A stretch of DNA of 33,196 nucleotides from Oscillospiraceae bacterium (GTDB lineage: Bacteria > Bacillota_A > Clostridia > Oscillospirales > CAG-272), in assembly GCA_015064195.1 (NCBI GenBank), contig SVSO01000005.1, forward strand, positions 1-33,196, read 5' to 3'. How positions within the stretch are numbered: the first letter of the stretch is position 1; each line of letters starts with the position of its first letter. The notes beneath the pieces are model-generated. The model saw nothing but the letters and a program-made list of their open reading frames with translations, did no database searches and was not told the DNA's origin. Below, in pieces: positions 24,206 to 31,597 of the stretch. Made by a program: the position numbers and the translations under genes.

Positions 24206-25738
24206 TTAATATAAATTCGTCGGCATGATTTCCCATGCCATGACTTCGATAAAATCTGCACCGTCCGAGATTGCCGTGATACCCATAGAATTTTCCGGAT
24301 CGGTGGGATAGCCGCGTCGGCAGAGTGCCTGACGCTCGCATACATAGACCTCGATGATGGAATGATCGACGAGAATATCCATTGTCAGCATCTCGCCCTC
24401 CGTCAGCACGAAAGGCGCTTCCTCGCGGTTGGGCAATCCGAGACTGCCGCTGTGCGTTGTGTCAAGAATGAGCTTTCCGGCAGCAATGTCAACGAGGATT
24501 TCCGTGTATTCCGTCTCTGCCCCATTGACGCGGACACGAAGTCCGATTGTATTTGCGCCGCGCGGGTCAATCGTCGCACGCAGACGGAAGGATTCGCCGT
24601 TTTTCACCGGAAGCGTCTTCTCACCATCCAGCATACCAACATCGAATTTCTGCTCATAATATTGCAGCCGTTCCAGTTCCTCTGCCGGTGCCATTCTCAG
24701 CCCGTTATCATACCAGAATACGCGGGGGAAGCTGTACACACCGCTCCACTCACGGTTGGCAAATTCATTTTCGATGTTATCAAGCAGCCAAAACCATGCG
24801 ATGTGGCGGTTTTTGTCATCAATCATCGCTTCCGGTGCAAATAACGCACTGTCAACACGGCTGAATCTTCCATGTTCTGCAGGATGGAAGGTTTCACCGC
24901 GAAGCTCGCCGATGTAATATTGCGCGCCGCGATTATGTGAGATGAACGTCTGCAGATATTTGTCAGTCATAGTACCGCCGCATGGCTTATCCGGCAGCGG
25001 CAGCAGAGTCGGGCACATATCATCCTCGCTCTTGTCCGGATAATCGTCATCGAGGTGGGGATTTTCGTAAAAACGGCGGACATATTCCCATGAATGAAGA
25101 TCTTTCGAGCGGAACAAATCCGTGAAATCGCCTTGATAATGCGGGTCGGAGTCATCTGCGCGTCCGAAATGGTTAAGCACCGGAAGATTGCCGGTCTGAA
25201 GATAATAGAAGCCGTCCGCTTTCCAGATGTTGCTGGGATCCGCGCAGGATATATGCCGGATTTCGCCATCGATCTCGAGATCGACTGTCCCCCATCGCTC
25301 GGCACTTCCATTGATCGCTATGGGCGAAATGCGCTCCCACACATCATAGGGCGGCGTGGATTTCGCAATACCTATGCCACCGTTGTCCGAGCCGTTATTC
25401 GACGGGAATTTCCAGAAGGTCAGATAGGCGGTGCCGTCATCATCCACGAATGCGCCGCCGCTGTAGCAGCCCTCGTCGCCGTCAAGCACGGTCAGAGCGT
25501 CCGGATGATGCCGCCAGTGGAGCAAATCACCGGAGGACAGATGTCCCCAATGGAAGCTGTTTGTTTCATCACGGTGATAGAGATACATGAGATGATACCG
25601 CCCATCTGCGAAAAACGCGCCGTTTGGGTCACCGGGAAAGGCATTTCCGGCGGGTGATGCGAAGTGCCAGCCGGGGCGGTATGGATCTGCCAGCATTTTT
25701 TCAAAATACCGGCGAGCTGCTGTGGAATCATTTGACAT
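24206..25738 (-). CDS. GH32-family protein (divergent beta-fructosidase-like)
   Basis: A 510-aa protein, no signal peptide. The N-terminal five-bladed propeller begins with FPGDPNGAF (Asp37 as the nucleophile of the usual NDPNG), then HWGHLSSGDLLHW and YSGGAFVDDDG, the normal GH32 series. Two later motifs differ from standard invertases: RDP reads ADP (166-168), and the ECP acid/base motif reads MCP (241-243), with Glu238 three residues earlier. A C-terminal beta-sandwich (about 370-510) ends with VDHSIIEVYV, a GH32 C-domain hallmark. It probably cleaves a fructan or a related non-fructose glycoside, or belongs to a subfamily with a shifted acid residue. It is first in the operon, with a near-consensus promoter and a palindromic operator upstream. 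Confidence 0.82.
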   Translation of the reverse strand: MSNDSTAARRYFEKMLADPYRPGWHFASPAGNAFPGDPNGAFFADGRYHLMYLYHRDETNSFHWGHLSSGDLLHWRHHPDALTVLDGDEGCYSGGAFVDDDGTAYLTFWKFPSNNGSDNGGIGIAKSTPPYDVWERISPIAINGSAERWGTVDLEIDGEIRHISCADPSNIWKADGFYYLQTGNLPVLNHFGRADDSDPHYQGDFTDLFRSKDLHSWEYVRRFYENPHLDDDYPDKSEDDMCPTLLPLPDKPCGGTMTDKYLQTFISHNRGAQYYIGELRGETFHPAEHGRFSRVDSALFAPEAMIDDKNRHIAWFWLLDNIENEFANREWSGVYSFPRVFWYDNGLRMAPAEELERLQYYEQKFDVGMLDGEKTLPVKNGESFRLRATIDPRGANTIGLRVRVNGAETEYTEILVDIAAGKLILDTTHSGSLGLPNREEAPFVLTEGEMLTMDILVDHSIIEVYVCERQALCRRGYPTDPENSMGITAISDGADFIEVMAWEIMPTNLY

Positions 25739-25810
25739 ATAATCCCTCCTTATTGTGCGATGTCAGTTGTGACGTGTCCGCTGTATTCGCCGAAAGCCTC
25801 GTCGGAGTCA

Positions 25811-25837
25811 AAAAGCGCTTGCGTTTACGTTACCACT
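25811..25837 (-). promoter_or_regulatory. palindromic operator, LacI-family/cre-like, downstream of the GH32 -10 box
   Basis: AAGCGCTT (25813-25820) is a perfect palindrome inside AAAAGCGCTTGCGTTTACG, which resembles LacI/GalR-family or CcpA cre sites (central CG, flanking AA/TT). It lies just after the expected transcription start, where a repressor would block transcription. No LacI-type gene is in the window. Confidence 0.45.
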
Positions 25838-25843
25838 GCACTG

Positions 25844-25872
25844 ATTATAGCACAGATTTTACAGTTTGTCAA
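25844..25872 (-). promoter_or_regulatory. sigma-A promoter of the GH32-SBP5-GH116 operon
   Basis: On the minus strand TTGACA (25872-25867), 17-nt spacer, TATAAT (25849-25844), with an extended -10 (TGC before TATAAT). It leaves a leader of about 100 nt. Confidence 0.88.
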
Positions 25873-25905
25873 TAGCTTCCCGCAAATTTTTTCGCCGGAA
25901 TACAG

Positions 25906-25939
25906 AATGCCCGCAGGATTTCTCCTGCGGGCATTTGCG
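25906..25939 (-). terminator. terminator of the metallophosphoesterase operon
   Basis: AATGCCCGCAGGA (25906-25918) pairs perfectly with TCCTGCGGGCATT (25923-25935), with a 4-nt loop, directly after the stop codon of the second metallophosphoesterase. The T-run on the minus strand is weak (CTGTATTCC), but the stem is very stable. Confidence 0.75.
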
Positions 25940-26950
25940 TTATTTCACGTAAATTCGCATGATATGACCGGCGTTGCTGTCGTAGGGATTGGCCTCCAGC
26001 ACGGGCTGCGGGATGGTCTTTTCATGACGCACACCGTTTTCATCCGTGTACCAGCCGCGGATCTCCGAATAGAAGCAGCTGTGACGGTGGCCGCAGAACA
26101 CGCCGCGCACGATGTCCGCATTGCCGACGATCATTTCGTACAGTGTCTTCGATGCCTCATAGGGTTTTGCACCCTCGCCTCCGATGAGCGAATGATAGAA
26201 ATCCGCCTGCTGTTTGTCGTATTCGCGGAAAACGTGCAGCTCCCTGTCCTCCGGATTTCCGGTGCAGATGGGCTCATGCTCGAACACGAGGATAACCATG
26301 CCCCTTTCCCGTGCGAGCTTCAGATCCGCCGCGAATTTTTCGATCTGGCAGTCCCAGTAATGCCCCTGTCCGTTGTCCAGCGCCACTGCGATCACCTTAT
26401 CGCCGAGGATGCGGGATTCGTAGTAAATATCGTGCTTCCACGCCGCTTCCACCACAGCATACCGCTCCTCGATGGATGCTTCATTGGGCCGCCCCGTCTG
26501 CATCTGGCGGGTCACGTCATGTCCTCCCAATGTCACCAGCGCATCCGGATCAACGCCCCAGATATGCTCCCACGTCAGATCAATCGCGCCTTCGGTGAGA
26601 TAATCCACGCTGTCGCCGGTAACGACCACCAGATCGGCGAATTTTGCCGCTTCCATGGCACGTTTGCATCCGGGAACAGCCGCCGCATTTGCCAGCCATT
26701 TGCGGCAGGTGACGGTATAGGCAAGCTCGGGATACGTAAGATCCTTCTCATTGCAGTAGTTGAAATGCACATCGGTGATCTGATCGATCTCGATCACATC
26801 GCCGCCCTTGCCCGTTTCGATGGTGATCTCCCGGAAATGCACGCCCGAATCTGCAAATCTTTTGATGCAGGTATTCGGCTCGGACGGATCGCCGTGGAAA
26901 ATTTCCACCGGTTGAGCATAATAAGCCTCGGCAAGCTCCTTCTGGCGCAT
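25940..26950 (-). CDS. metallophosphoesterase, tandem copy 2
   Basis: A 336-aa calcineurin-like phosphoesterase without signal peptide. Metal motifs: DVH (Asp60, His62), VTGDSVDY (Asp113), LGGHD (142-145), FEHEP (His225) and GHRH (288-290). In the family the third motif is GNH(D/E) with Asn as metal ligand; here Gly143 replaces Asn. It starts 9 nt after copy 1, with AAGGAGAG before ATG. The N-terminal two thirds are almost identical to copy 1, while residues about 230-275 differ strongly, suggesting a duplication followed by change in the substrate-facing segment. The substrate is unknown; regulated with a sugar-sensing AraC, a sugar phosphodiester is conceivable. Confidence 0.85.
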   Translation of the reverse strand: MRQKELAEAYYAQPVEIFHGDPSEPNTCIKRFADSGVHFREITIETGKGGDVIEIDQITDVHFNYCNEKDLTYPELAYTVTCRKWLANAAAVPGCKRAMEAAKFADLVVVTGDSVDYLTEGAIDLTWEHIWGVDPDALVTLGGHDVTRQMQTGRPNEASIEERYAVVEAAWKHDIYYESRILGDKVIAVALDNGQGHYWDCQIEKFAADLKLARERGMVILVFEHEPICTGNPEDRELHVFREYDKQQADFYHSLIGGEGAKPYEASKTLYEMIVGNADIVRGVFCGHRHSCFYSEIRGWYTDENGVRHEKTIPQPVLEANPYDSNAGHIMRIYVK

Positions 26951-26959
26951 ATTCTCTCC

Positions 26960-27967
26960 TTATTTCACGTAAATGCGGTAAATATGGCCGCATCCGAGGT
27001 AGGGATTGCCCTCCAGCACGGGCTGGGGAATGGCCTTCTCATGGCGTACGCCGTTTTCGTCCGTGTACCAGCCGGCGATCTCCGAGTAGAATGCGCTGTG
27101 CTGATGGCCAACGAACACGCCGCGTACCACATCCGCATTGCCCACGATCAGCTCATACACCGTCTTCGTCGCATGATCCGGGTCTCTGTCCGGGCTGCCG
27201 ATGCCGTTGCTGTAGAAATTGCAGGTCCACGGGTCATATCGTTTGATCGCCGCCACCTCGACATCCTCCGGCTTGCGGGTGGAGATGGGCTCATGCTGGA
27301 AGATCAGTACGATCATGCCGTTCTCGCGTGCTTTTTTGATGTCCGCCGCCAGCTTTTCGATCTGGTAGTCCCAATAATGGCTCTGTCCGTTGTCCAGTGC
27401 CACTGCGATCACCTTATCGCCGAGGGTGCGGGATTCGTAGTAAATATCATGCTTCCACGCCGCTTCCACCGCAGCATACCGCTCCTCGATGGTGGTCTCA
27501 TTGGGCCGCCCGGTCTGCATCTGCCGGGTCACGTCATGTCCGCCCAGCGGAATGAGCGCGTCCGGATCAACGCCCCAGATATGCTCATTTGTCAGCTCCA
27601 TTGCGCCCTCGGTGAGATAATCCAGCGTATCGCCGGTAACGACCACCAGATCCGCGAATTTCGCCGCCTCCATGGCCTTGTCGCAGGCGGGCACGGAGGA
27701 TGCATTCGCCAGCCAGTGCCGGCAGGTGACGGTATAGGCAAGCTCGGGATTCTGAAGATCCTTCTCATTGCAGTAGTTGAAATGCACATCGGTGATCTGA
27801 TCGATCTCGATCATCTCGCCGCCTTTGCCCGTATCGTAGGTGATCTCCCGGAAATGCACGCCCGAATCTGCAAACTTTTTGATGCAGGTGTTCGGCTCTG
27901 CGGGATCGCCGTGGACGATCTCCACCGGCTGTGCGTAATAGCGTTCGGCTTCCTGTTTGTTTCTCAT
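26960..27967 (-). CDS. metallophosphoesterase, tandem copy 1
   Basis: A 335-aa paralogue of the following gene, with the same motif series: DVH (60-62), VTGDTLDY, LGGHD with Gly for the usual Asn, QHEP and GHQH. The ATG at 27967 follows AGGGAGGAT, 21 nt after the AraC2 stop. It is second gene of the AraC2 operon. Long stretches of identical DNA with copy 2, for example around the LGDKVIAVALDNGQ segment, indicate recent duplication or gene conversion. Retention of all catalytic His/Asp residues except the shared Asn-to-Gly change argues that both copies are functional. Confidence 0.85.
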   Translation of the reverse strand: MRNKQEAERYYAQPVEIVHGDPAEPNTCIKKFADSGVHFREITYDTGKGGEMIEIDQITDVHFNYCNEKDLQNPELAYTVTCRHWLANASSVPACDKAMEAAKFADLVVVTGDTLDYLTEGAMELTNEHIWGVDPDALIPLGGHDVTRQMQTGRPNETTIEERYAAVEAAWKHDIYYESRTLGDKVIAVALDNGQSHYWDYQIEKLAADIKKARENGMIVLIFQHEPISTRKPEDVEVAAIKRYDPWTCNFYSNGIGSPDRDPDHATKTVYELIVGNADVVRGVFVGHQHSAFYSEIAGWYTDENGVRHEKAIPQPVLEGNPYLGCGHIYRIYVK

Positions 27968-27988
27968 TTTTTATCCTCCCTGTAAGGT

Positions 27989-28795
27989 TTAATTTCCCTG
28001 TGCCATGGCCCGGTATTCGGTGGGCGTCAGTCCGGTGGTCAGCTTGAACGTCTCGCGGAAATAGGCGGCGGAGTGAAATCCGTGCCGTCCGGCGATTGCA
28101 TCGATGGAATCCTCGGAAATGCGCAGCTCCAATGCGGCGCGTTCCACACGCAGGCGGTTCCGGTATCGCACCGGCGTCGTACCAAGCTCACTGCGGAACA
28201 GCCGGAACAGCTGGGACTGGCTTACACAGCAGTGAGCCGCCAGCTCCTCCATGGAGAAATCCTCGCTATACCGGTTTCCGATGAAATCCAGCGCTTCGCC
28301 GAGAATATGGTTGAATTTCTGCGGCATCTCCCGCTTCAAATGGGGCACGATCTCGGCGTAGAGCAGATAATACAGCCCGATGGCGCGGAGCTTGCTCACC
28401 CGATCACCTGCCCGGAACAGCTCGAAGATCTCCCGGATGCGCGCACCGGTCGTCTCATTCGACATCTCCGCCACCCGCTGGATGGTGTAAATGCCCGCTG
28501 TGTCTGCCAGATCCAGCTTTTTGGATATGATGTGGATACGGTAGCTCTCGATGTCCGGCGTGCCGGTCCAGACGGAATGATAGCGCACGCCCTCGGGAAT
28601 GAACAGCAGATCGCCCGCCGATGCCCGCACCTGCCGTCCCATGGAGGTGATGGCGATCTCACCATGCACCATAAAAACGAAGCAGGGATCATTGCCGATC
28701 TCCGACTGTTCACATTCCGTCGGCTCCGGACAGCGGATGTGCCCGATCCGCATTTCCGTCATGCATAATTTTTTCTCGTAAAACTGGCTCTCCAT
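27989..28795 (-). CDS. AraC-family transcriptional regulator (AraC2)
   Basis: A 268-aa regulator. An N-terminal cupin sensor (HGEIAITSMGRQVRASAGD, FIPEGVRYHS) is followed by a C-terminal AraC double helix-turn-helix (about 170-268: SMEELAAHCCVSQSQLFRLF, and a tail FKLTTGLTPTEYRAM). ATG 28795 is chosen because AGGAGG lies 4-5 nt upstream; the open frame extends to 28903 but that part overlaps the promoter. It heads an operon with two metallophosphoesterases and is divergent from SBP6. The intergenic palindrome at 28902-28941 is the best candidate for its operator, which would couple SBP6 and phosphoesterase expression. This is inference. Confidence 0.9.
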   Translation of the reverse strand: MESQFYEKKLCMTEMRIGHIRCPEPTECEQSEIGNDPCFVFMVHGEIAITSMGRQVRASAGDLLFIPEGVRYHSVWTGTPDIESYRIHIISKKLDLADTAGIYTIQRVAEMSNETTGARIREIFELFRAGDRVSKLRAIGLYYLLYAEIVPHLKREMPQKFNHILGEALDFIGNRYSEDFSMEELAAHCCVSQSQLFRLFRSELGTTPVRYRNRLRVERAALELRISEDSIDAIAGRHGFHSAAYFRETFKLTTGLTPTEYRAMAQGN

Positions 28796-28828
28796 AGAAC
28801 CTCCTGCAGAATTGTGGTGTTTTTCTCT

Positions 28829-28857
28829 ATTATAGCATACAAACCGGCGGCTGTCAA
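28829..28857 (-). promoter_or_regulatory. proximal sigma-A promoter of AraC2
   Basis: On the minus strand TTGACA (28857-28852), 17-nt spacer, TATAAT (28834-28829) with extended TG. The start codon follows about 27 nt after the expected transcription start. Confidence 0.85.
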
Positions 28858-28901
28858 GAGAATCCCGGCAAAAACTTGCGAGGATTGTTATAGTCAATGC
28901 C

Positions 28902-28941
28902 ATTATAGCATATTTACATTCCGGTGTAAATGTGCTATAAT
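28902..28941. promoter_or_regulatory. 40-bp palindrome forming a symmetric divergent promoter (SBP6 / AraC2)
   Basis: The arms 28902-28918 and 28925-28941 are reverse complements at 16 of 17 positions, with a 6-nt spacer. On the plus strand TTTACA (28913-28918), 17 nt, TATAAT (28936-28941) forms the SBP6 promoter. On the minus strand the same elements recur: TTTACA (28930-28925), 17 nt, TATAAT (28907-28902), pointing at AraC2. Both -10 boxes carry an extended TG. The core ATTTACA-N6-TGTAAAT is also a good operator-type palindrome. Confidence 0.75.
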
Positions 28942-28984
28942 TTTATTGTGCAGATGTGCACGAATAAATTTTCAGGAGATGTTT

Positions 28985-30485
28985 ATGATGAGACAATTTC
29001 TTACCCCCCCCCGCCAAACTTTTGTTTTGTGCGCTGATTCTGGCAAATCTCGCGGCCTGCGGTAACGACGCTCCCGTTGATACCACTGCGGCTGACACAA
29101 CACCCGCTGTGACCACTGACGCATATGCCGACGATCTGCCCGATTCACTGAATTTCGGCGGCGAAACCGTCACCTTCCTCTATCGCGCTGAGATTGCCAA
29201 TGAATTCTACGTCGAGGAAGCAACCGGCGACGTTGTGGACGACGCGCTGCGCGCCAGCATCCGCTCTGTGGAGGAGCGTCTGAACGTGGATATTGTAGCA
29301 GAGCTGATGGACGGTCACATGGCCGCCGCACGCACACCATACATGAATCACATCACGAACACCATTATGGCGGGCGACGATCTCTACGACTGGGTTGATC
29401 TGATGATCGGTAACTCTCCCATGCTCATGCGCACCGGTATTTTCAAGAATCTGCTGACCAATCCCTACATCGACCTCGACAAGCCCTGGTACCTCTCCGA
29501 CCTTGCAGAAAGTATCGCTATCGACAATAAGCTGTATTTTATCGCCGGTGACATCTCCCTCGGCTACATCAAGGATGCCTTCGGCATCTACTTCAATACG
29601 ACCGTTGCGGAGAATTTCAAGTTAGAAAGTCTCTATAAGCTGGTGGATGACGGAAAATGGACGCTCGACAAAATGATGGAAATCTCCTCCATCGCCTCGC
29701 AGGATGTGAACGGTGACACGAAGTACGATGAAAACGACAAGCTCGGCTTCCTCGTGCACAACTACAACCATTTAAACGGCTTTGTTATGTCCACCGATCT
29801 GAACGTCTATCAGACAACCGATGACGGTCTGCCGGAATTCACATTCGGTTCCGACCGGGACGTTTCGGTCTGCGAAAAGCTGTACAAGGCGCTCTACAAC
29901 ACGCCCGGTTCCTTCGACTGCAATCTGAGTGATACCACAGCCTCCGAAGTGGGCGCATTCAACCATCTGACAAACATGTTTGCCTCCGACCAGATTCTCA
30001 TGATGACCGCCGAGCTGGATGAGGCGGTGGTCTATCTGCGTGACATGAAGAGTCCCTATGGCATCCTTCCCTTCCCAAAATATGACGAGGTGCAGAAGGA
30101 ATACATCTCCACCAGCCGCAACACGCACAACGCCTTCTCCATGCCCATAACCTGCGCCGACCCGGATATGGCCGGTGCCGTCATGGAAGCACTGTCCGCA
30201 TCCAATCACACATCCCTGCTCCCCGCATACTTTGAGGTGGCGCTGAAAACCAAGTATTCCCGCGATGACGATTCGGCGCGCATGTTCGATCTGATTCGCA
30301 GCACCATGGTGCTGGATTTCGGCTACACCTACAACAACGCGCTGGGCTTCCCGATCACAGAGGTTGTCTGGAAGAGCTTCAAGGAAGAAAATTCCATCTC
30401 CTCCAATGTGGCATCCAGCATCTCCTCGCTGGACGCAAATCTGGAAAAGCTGCTGACGGACATCCGCGAAAACTGTCTCAACTAA
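28985..30485 (+). CDS. SBP6: extracellular sugar-binding lipoprotein, frameshifted in a C9 tract
   Basis: AGGAG (28974-28978) precedes ATG 28985. The reading runs MMRQFLT and then enters a run of nine C at 29004-29012. As written the frame ends at 29065 after a 26-residue peptide. With eight C the frame continues PPAKLLFCALILANLAAC, a signal peptide with lipobox LAAC, and on through TGDVVDDA, the calcium-type loop DVNGDTKYDEND and PKYDEVQ to the stop at 30485, a normal 499-aa SBP. The body shows no decay. A TTG at 29022 could open the body frame, but it has no ribosome binding site and would cut the signal peptide short. Either phase variation (OFF) or a sequencing error. A quinone oxidoreductase follows in the same operon. 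Confidence 0.88.
29004..29012 (+). repeat. C9 homopolymer at the SBP6 frameshift
   Basis: Nine C within the signal-peptide coding region. Eight (or five or eleven) are needed for a continuous lipoprotein. It is the longest G/C run in the window and a candidate slipped-strand contingency tract. Confidence 0.8.
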
Positions 30486-30511
30486 ATTTTATTTCATAAA
30501 GGAGAACCCCC

Positions 30512-31495
30512 ATGAAAGCTATTCTTGTACAGCCTGACAAATCCCTCACCTGGTCGGATGTTCCGAACCCCGTGATGGGCGCCGAGGACTGCCTCGTCGA
30601 AATTCACTGCGCCGCACTCAACCGCGCCGACCTGATGCAGCGCGACGGCGATTATCCGCCCCCTCCCGGCTGCCCGGAGTGGATGGGTCTGGAGATTTCC
30701 GGCAAAATCGTCGAAATGGGCGAAATCGCAAAGGAAAAGTCGAACTACAAAATCGGCGATGAGGTCTGCGCACTGCTCGGCGGCGGCGGATACGCTGAAT
30801 ACGCCAACATCAAGTATGACATGCTGATGCCCGTTCCGAAGGGTCGCTCCCTCGTCGAAGCATCCGCCATGCCCGAGGCCTATGCCACCGCATACCTGAA
30901 CCTCTTCCATGAGGGCAAGGCAAAGGAAGGCGATACCCTGCTCATGCAGGCGGGCGCATCCGGTCTTGCATCCGTTGTCATTCCCATGGCAAAGGCCTTC
31001 GGCCTGCGCGTCATCACCACCGTTCTCACCGCCGAAATCGCCGAAAAGATCAAGCCCCTCGGCGCGGATATCGTCGTTGACACCTCGAAGGAAAACCTCG
31101 CCGACGTATTAAAGCAGCAGCTGGCAGAGGGTCATCCCGTCGATGTTGCCATCGACTGCCTCGGCGGCGCATCCATGGGCAGCTGCCTGCCCTATCTGTC
31201 CCACGGCGCGCGCTGGATCATGATCGCGGCGCTGGCCGGCCAGATCACCGAGATCGACTTAAAGAACATCTACGTCCGCAACGTCCGCATCATCGGCTCC
31301 ACCCTCCGTTCCCGTACGCCCGAATTCAAGGCGGCGCTGCTGGCTGAGTTGGTCGAAAAGGTATGGCCGAAGGTCGAAGCGGGCATGATGAAGCCCTCCA
31401 TTTATAAGGTTCTGCCCATCACCGAGGCGGAGGCTGCACACGCCATCCTCCAGCGCGGCGAAAACGTGGGCAAGGTTGTTCTTACCGTAAAATAA
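30512..31495 (+). CDS. NAD(P)H quinone oxidoreductase, PIG3-type medium-chain reductase
   Basis: A 327-aa zinc-free MDR-superfamily oxidoreductase. The N-terminal GroES-like part has NRADLMQRDGDYPPPPG, a hallmark of the PIG3/quinone reductase group, then a Rossmann domain with AGASGLASVVIPMAK for NADPH binding. None of the structural or catalytic zinc-binding Cys clusters of alcohol dehydrogenases is present. It lies 26 nt after SBP6 with AAGGAG before ATG and no intervening terminator, so it is probably co-transcribed. Its relation to sugar uptake is unclear; detoxifying a reactive carbonyl is one possibility. Confidence 0.88.
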   Translation: MKAILVQPDKSLTWSDVPNPVMGAEDCLVEIHCAALNRADLMQRDGDYPPPPGCPEWMGLEISGKIVEMGEIAKEKSNYKIGDEVCALLGGGGYAEYANIKYDMLMPVPKGRSLVEASAMPEAYATAYLNLFHEGKAKEGDTLLMQAGASGLASVVIPMAKAFGLRVITTVLTAEIAEKIKPLGADIVVDTSKENLADVLKQQLAEGHPVDVAIDCLGGASMGSCLPYLSHGARWIMIAALAGQITEIDLKNIYVRNVRIIGSTLRSRTPEFKAALLAELVEKVWPKVEAGMMKPSIYKVLPITEAEAAHAILQRGENVGKVVLTVK

Positions 31496-31548
31496 TACCC
31501 GCACAAACGCCGGATTTTGTCAATTCCGTCGGAGATTCCGGCGAACAC

Positions 31549-31577
31549 TTGCAGAATACGGCGTTTTGTGCTATACT
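31549..31577 (+). promoter_or_regulatory. sigma-A promoter of the Gfo/Idh/MocA gene
   Basis: TTGCAG (31549-31554), 17-nt spacer, TATACT (31572-31577) with an extended TG. The imperfect inverted repeat CGCCGGA (31508-31514) / TCCGGCG (31537-31543) just upstream could be a weak terminator for the quinone reductase or an operator; it has no T-run. Confidence 0.65.
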
Positions 31578-31597
31578 GAGTGACAGGAGGAATTCCC

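Noticed and set aside
29022..29030. TTG at 29022 as the true start of SBP6
   Set aside because: There is no ribosome binding site before it, and it would give a signal peptide without its charged N-terminus, whereas AGGAG with ATG 28985 is well placed.
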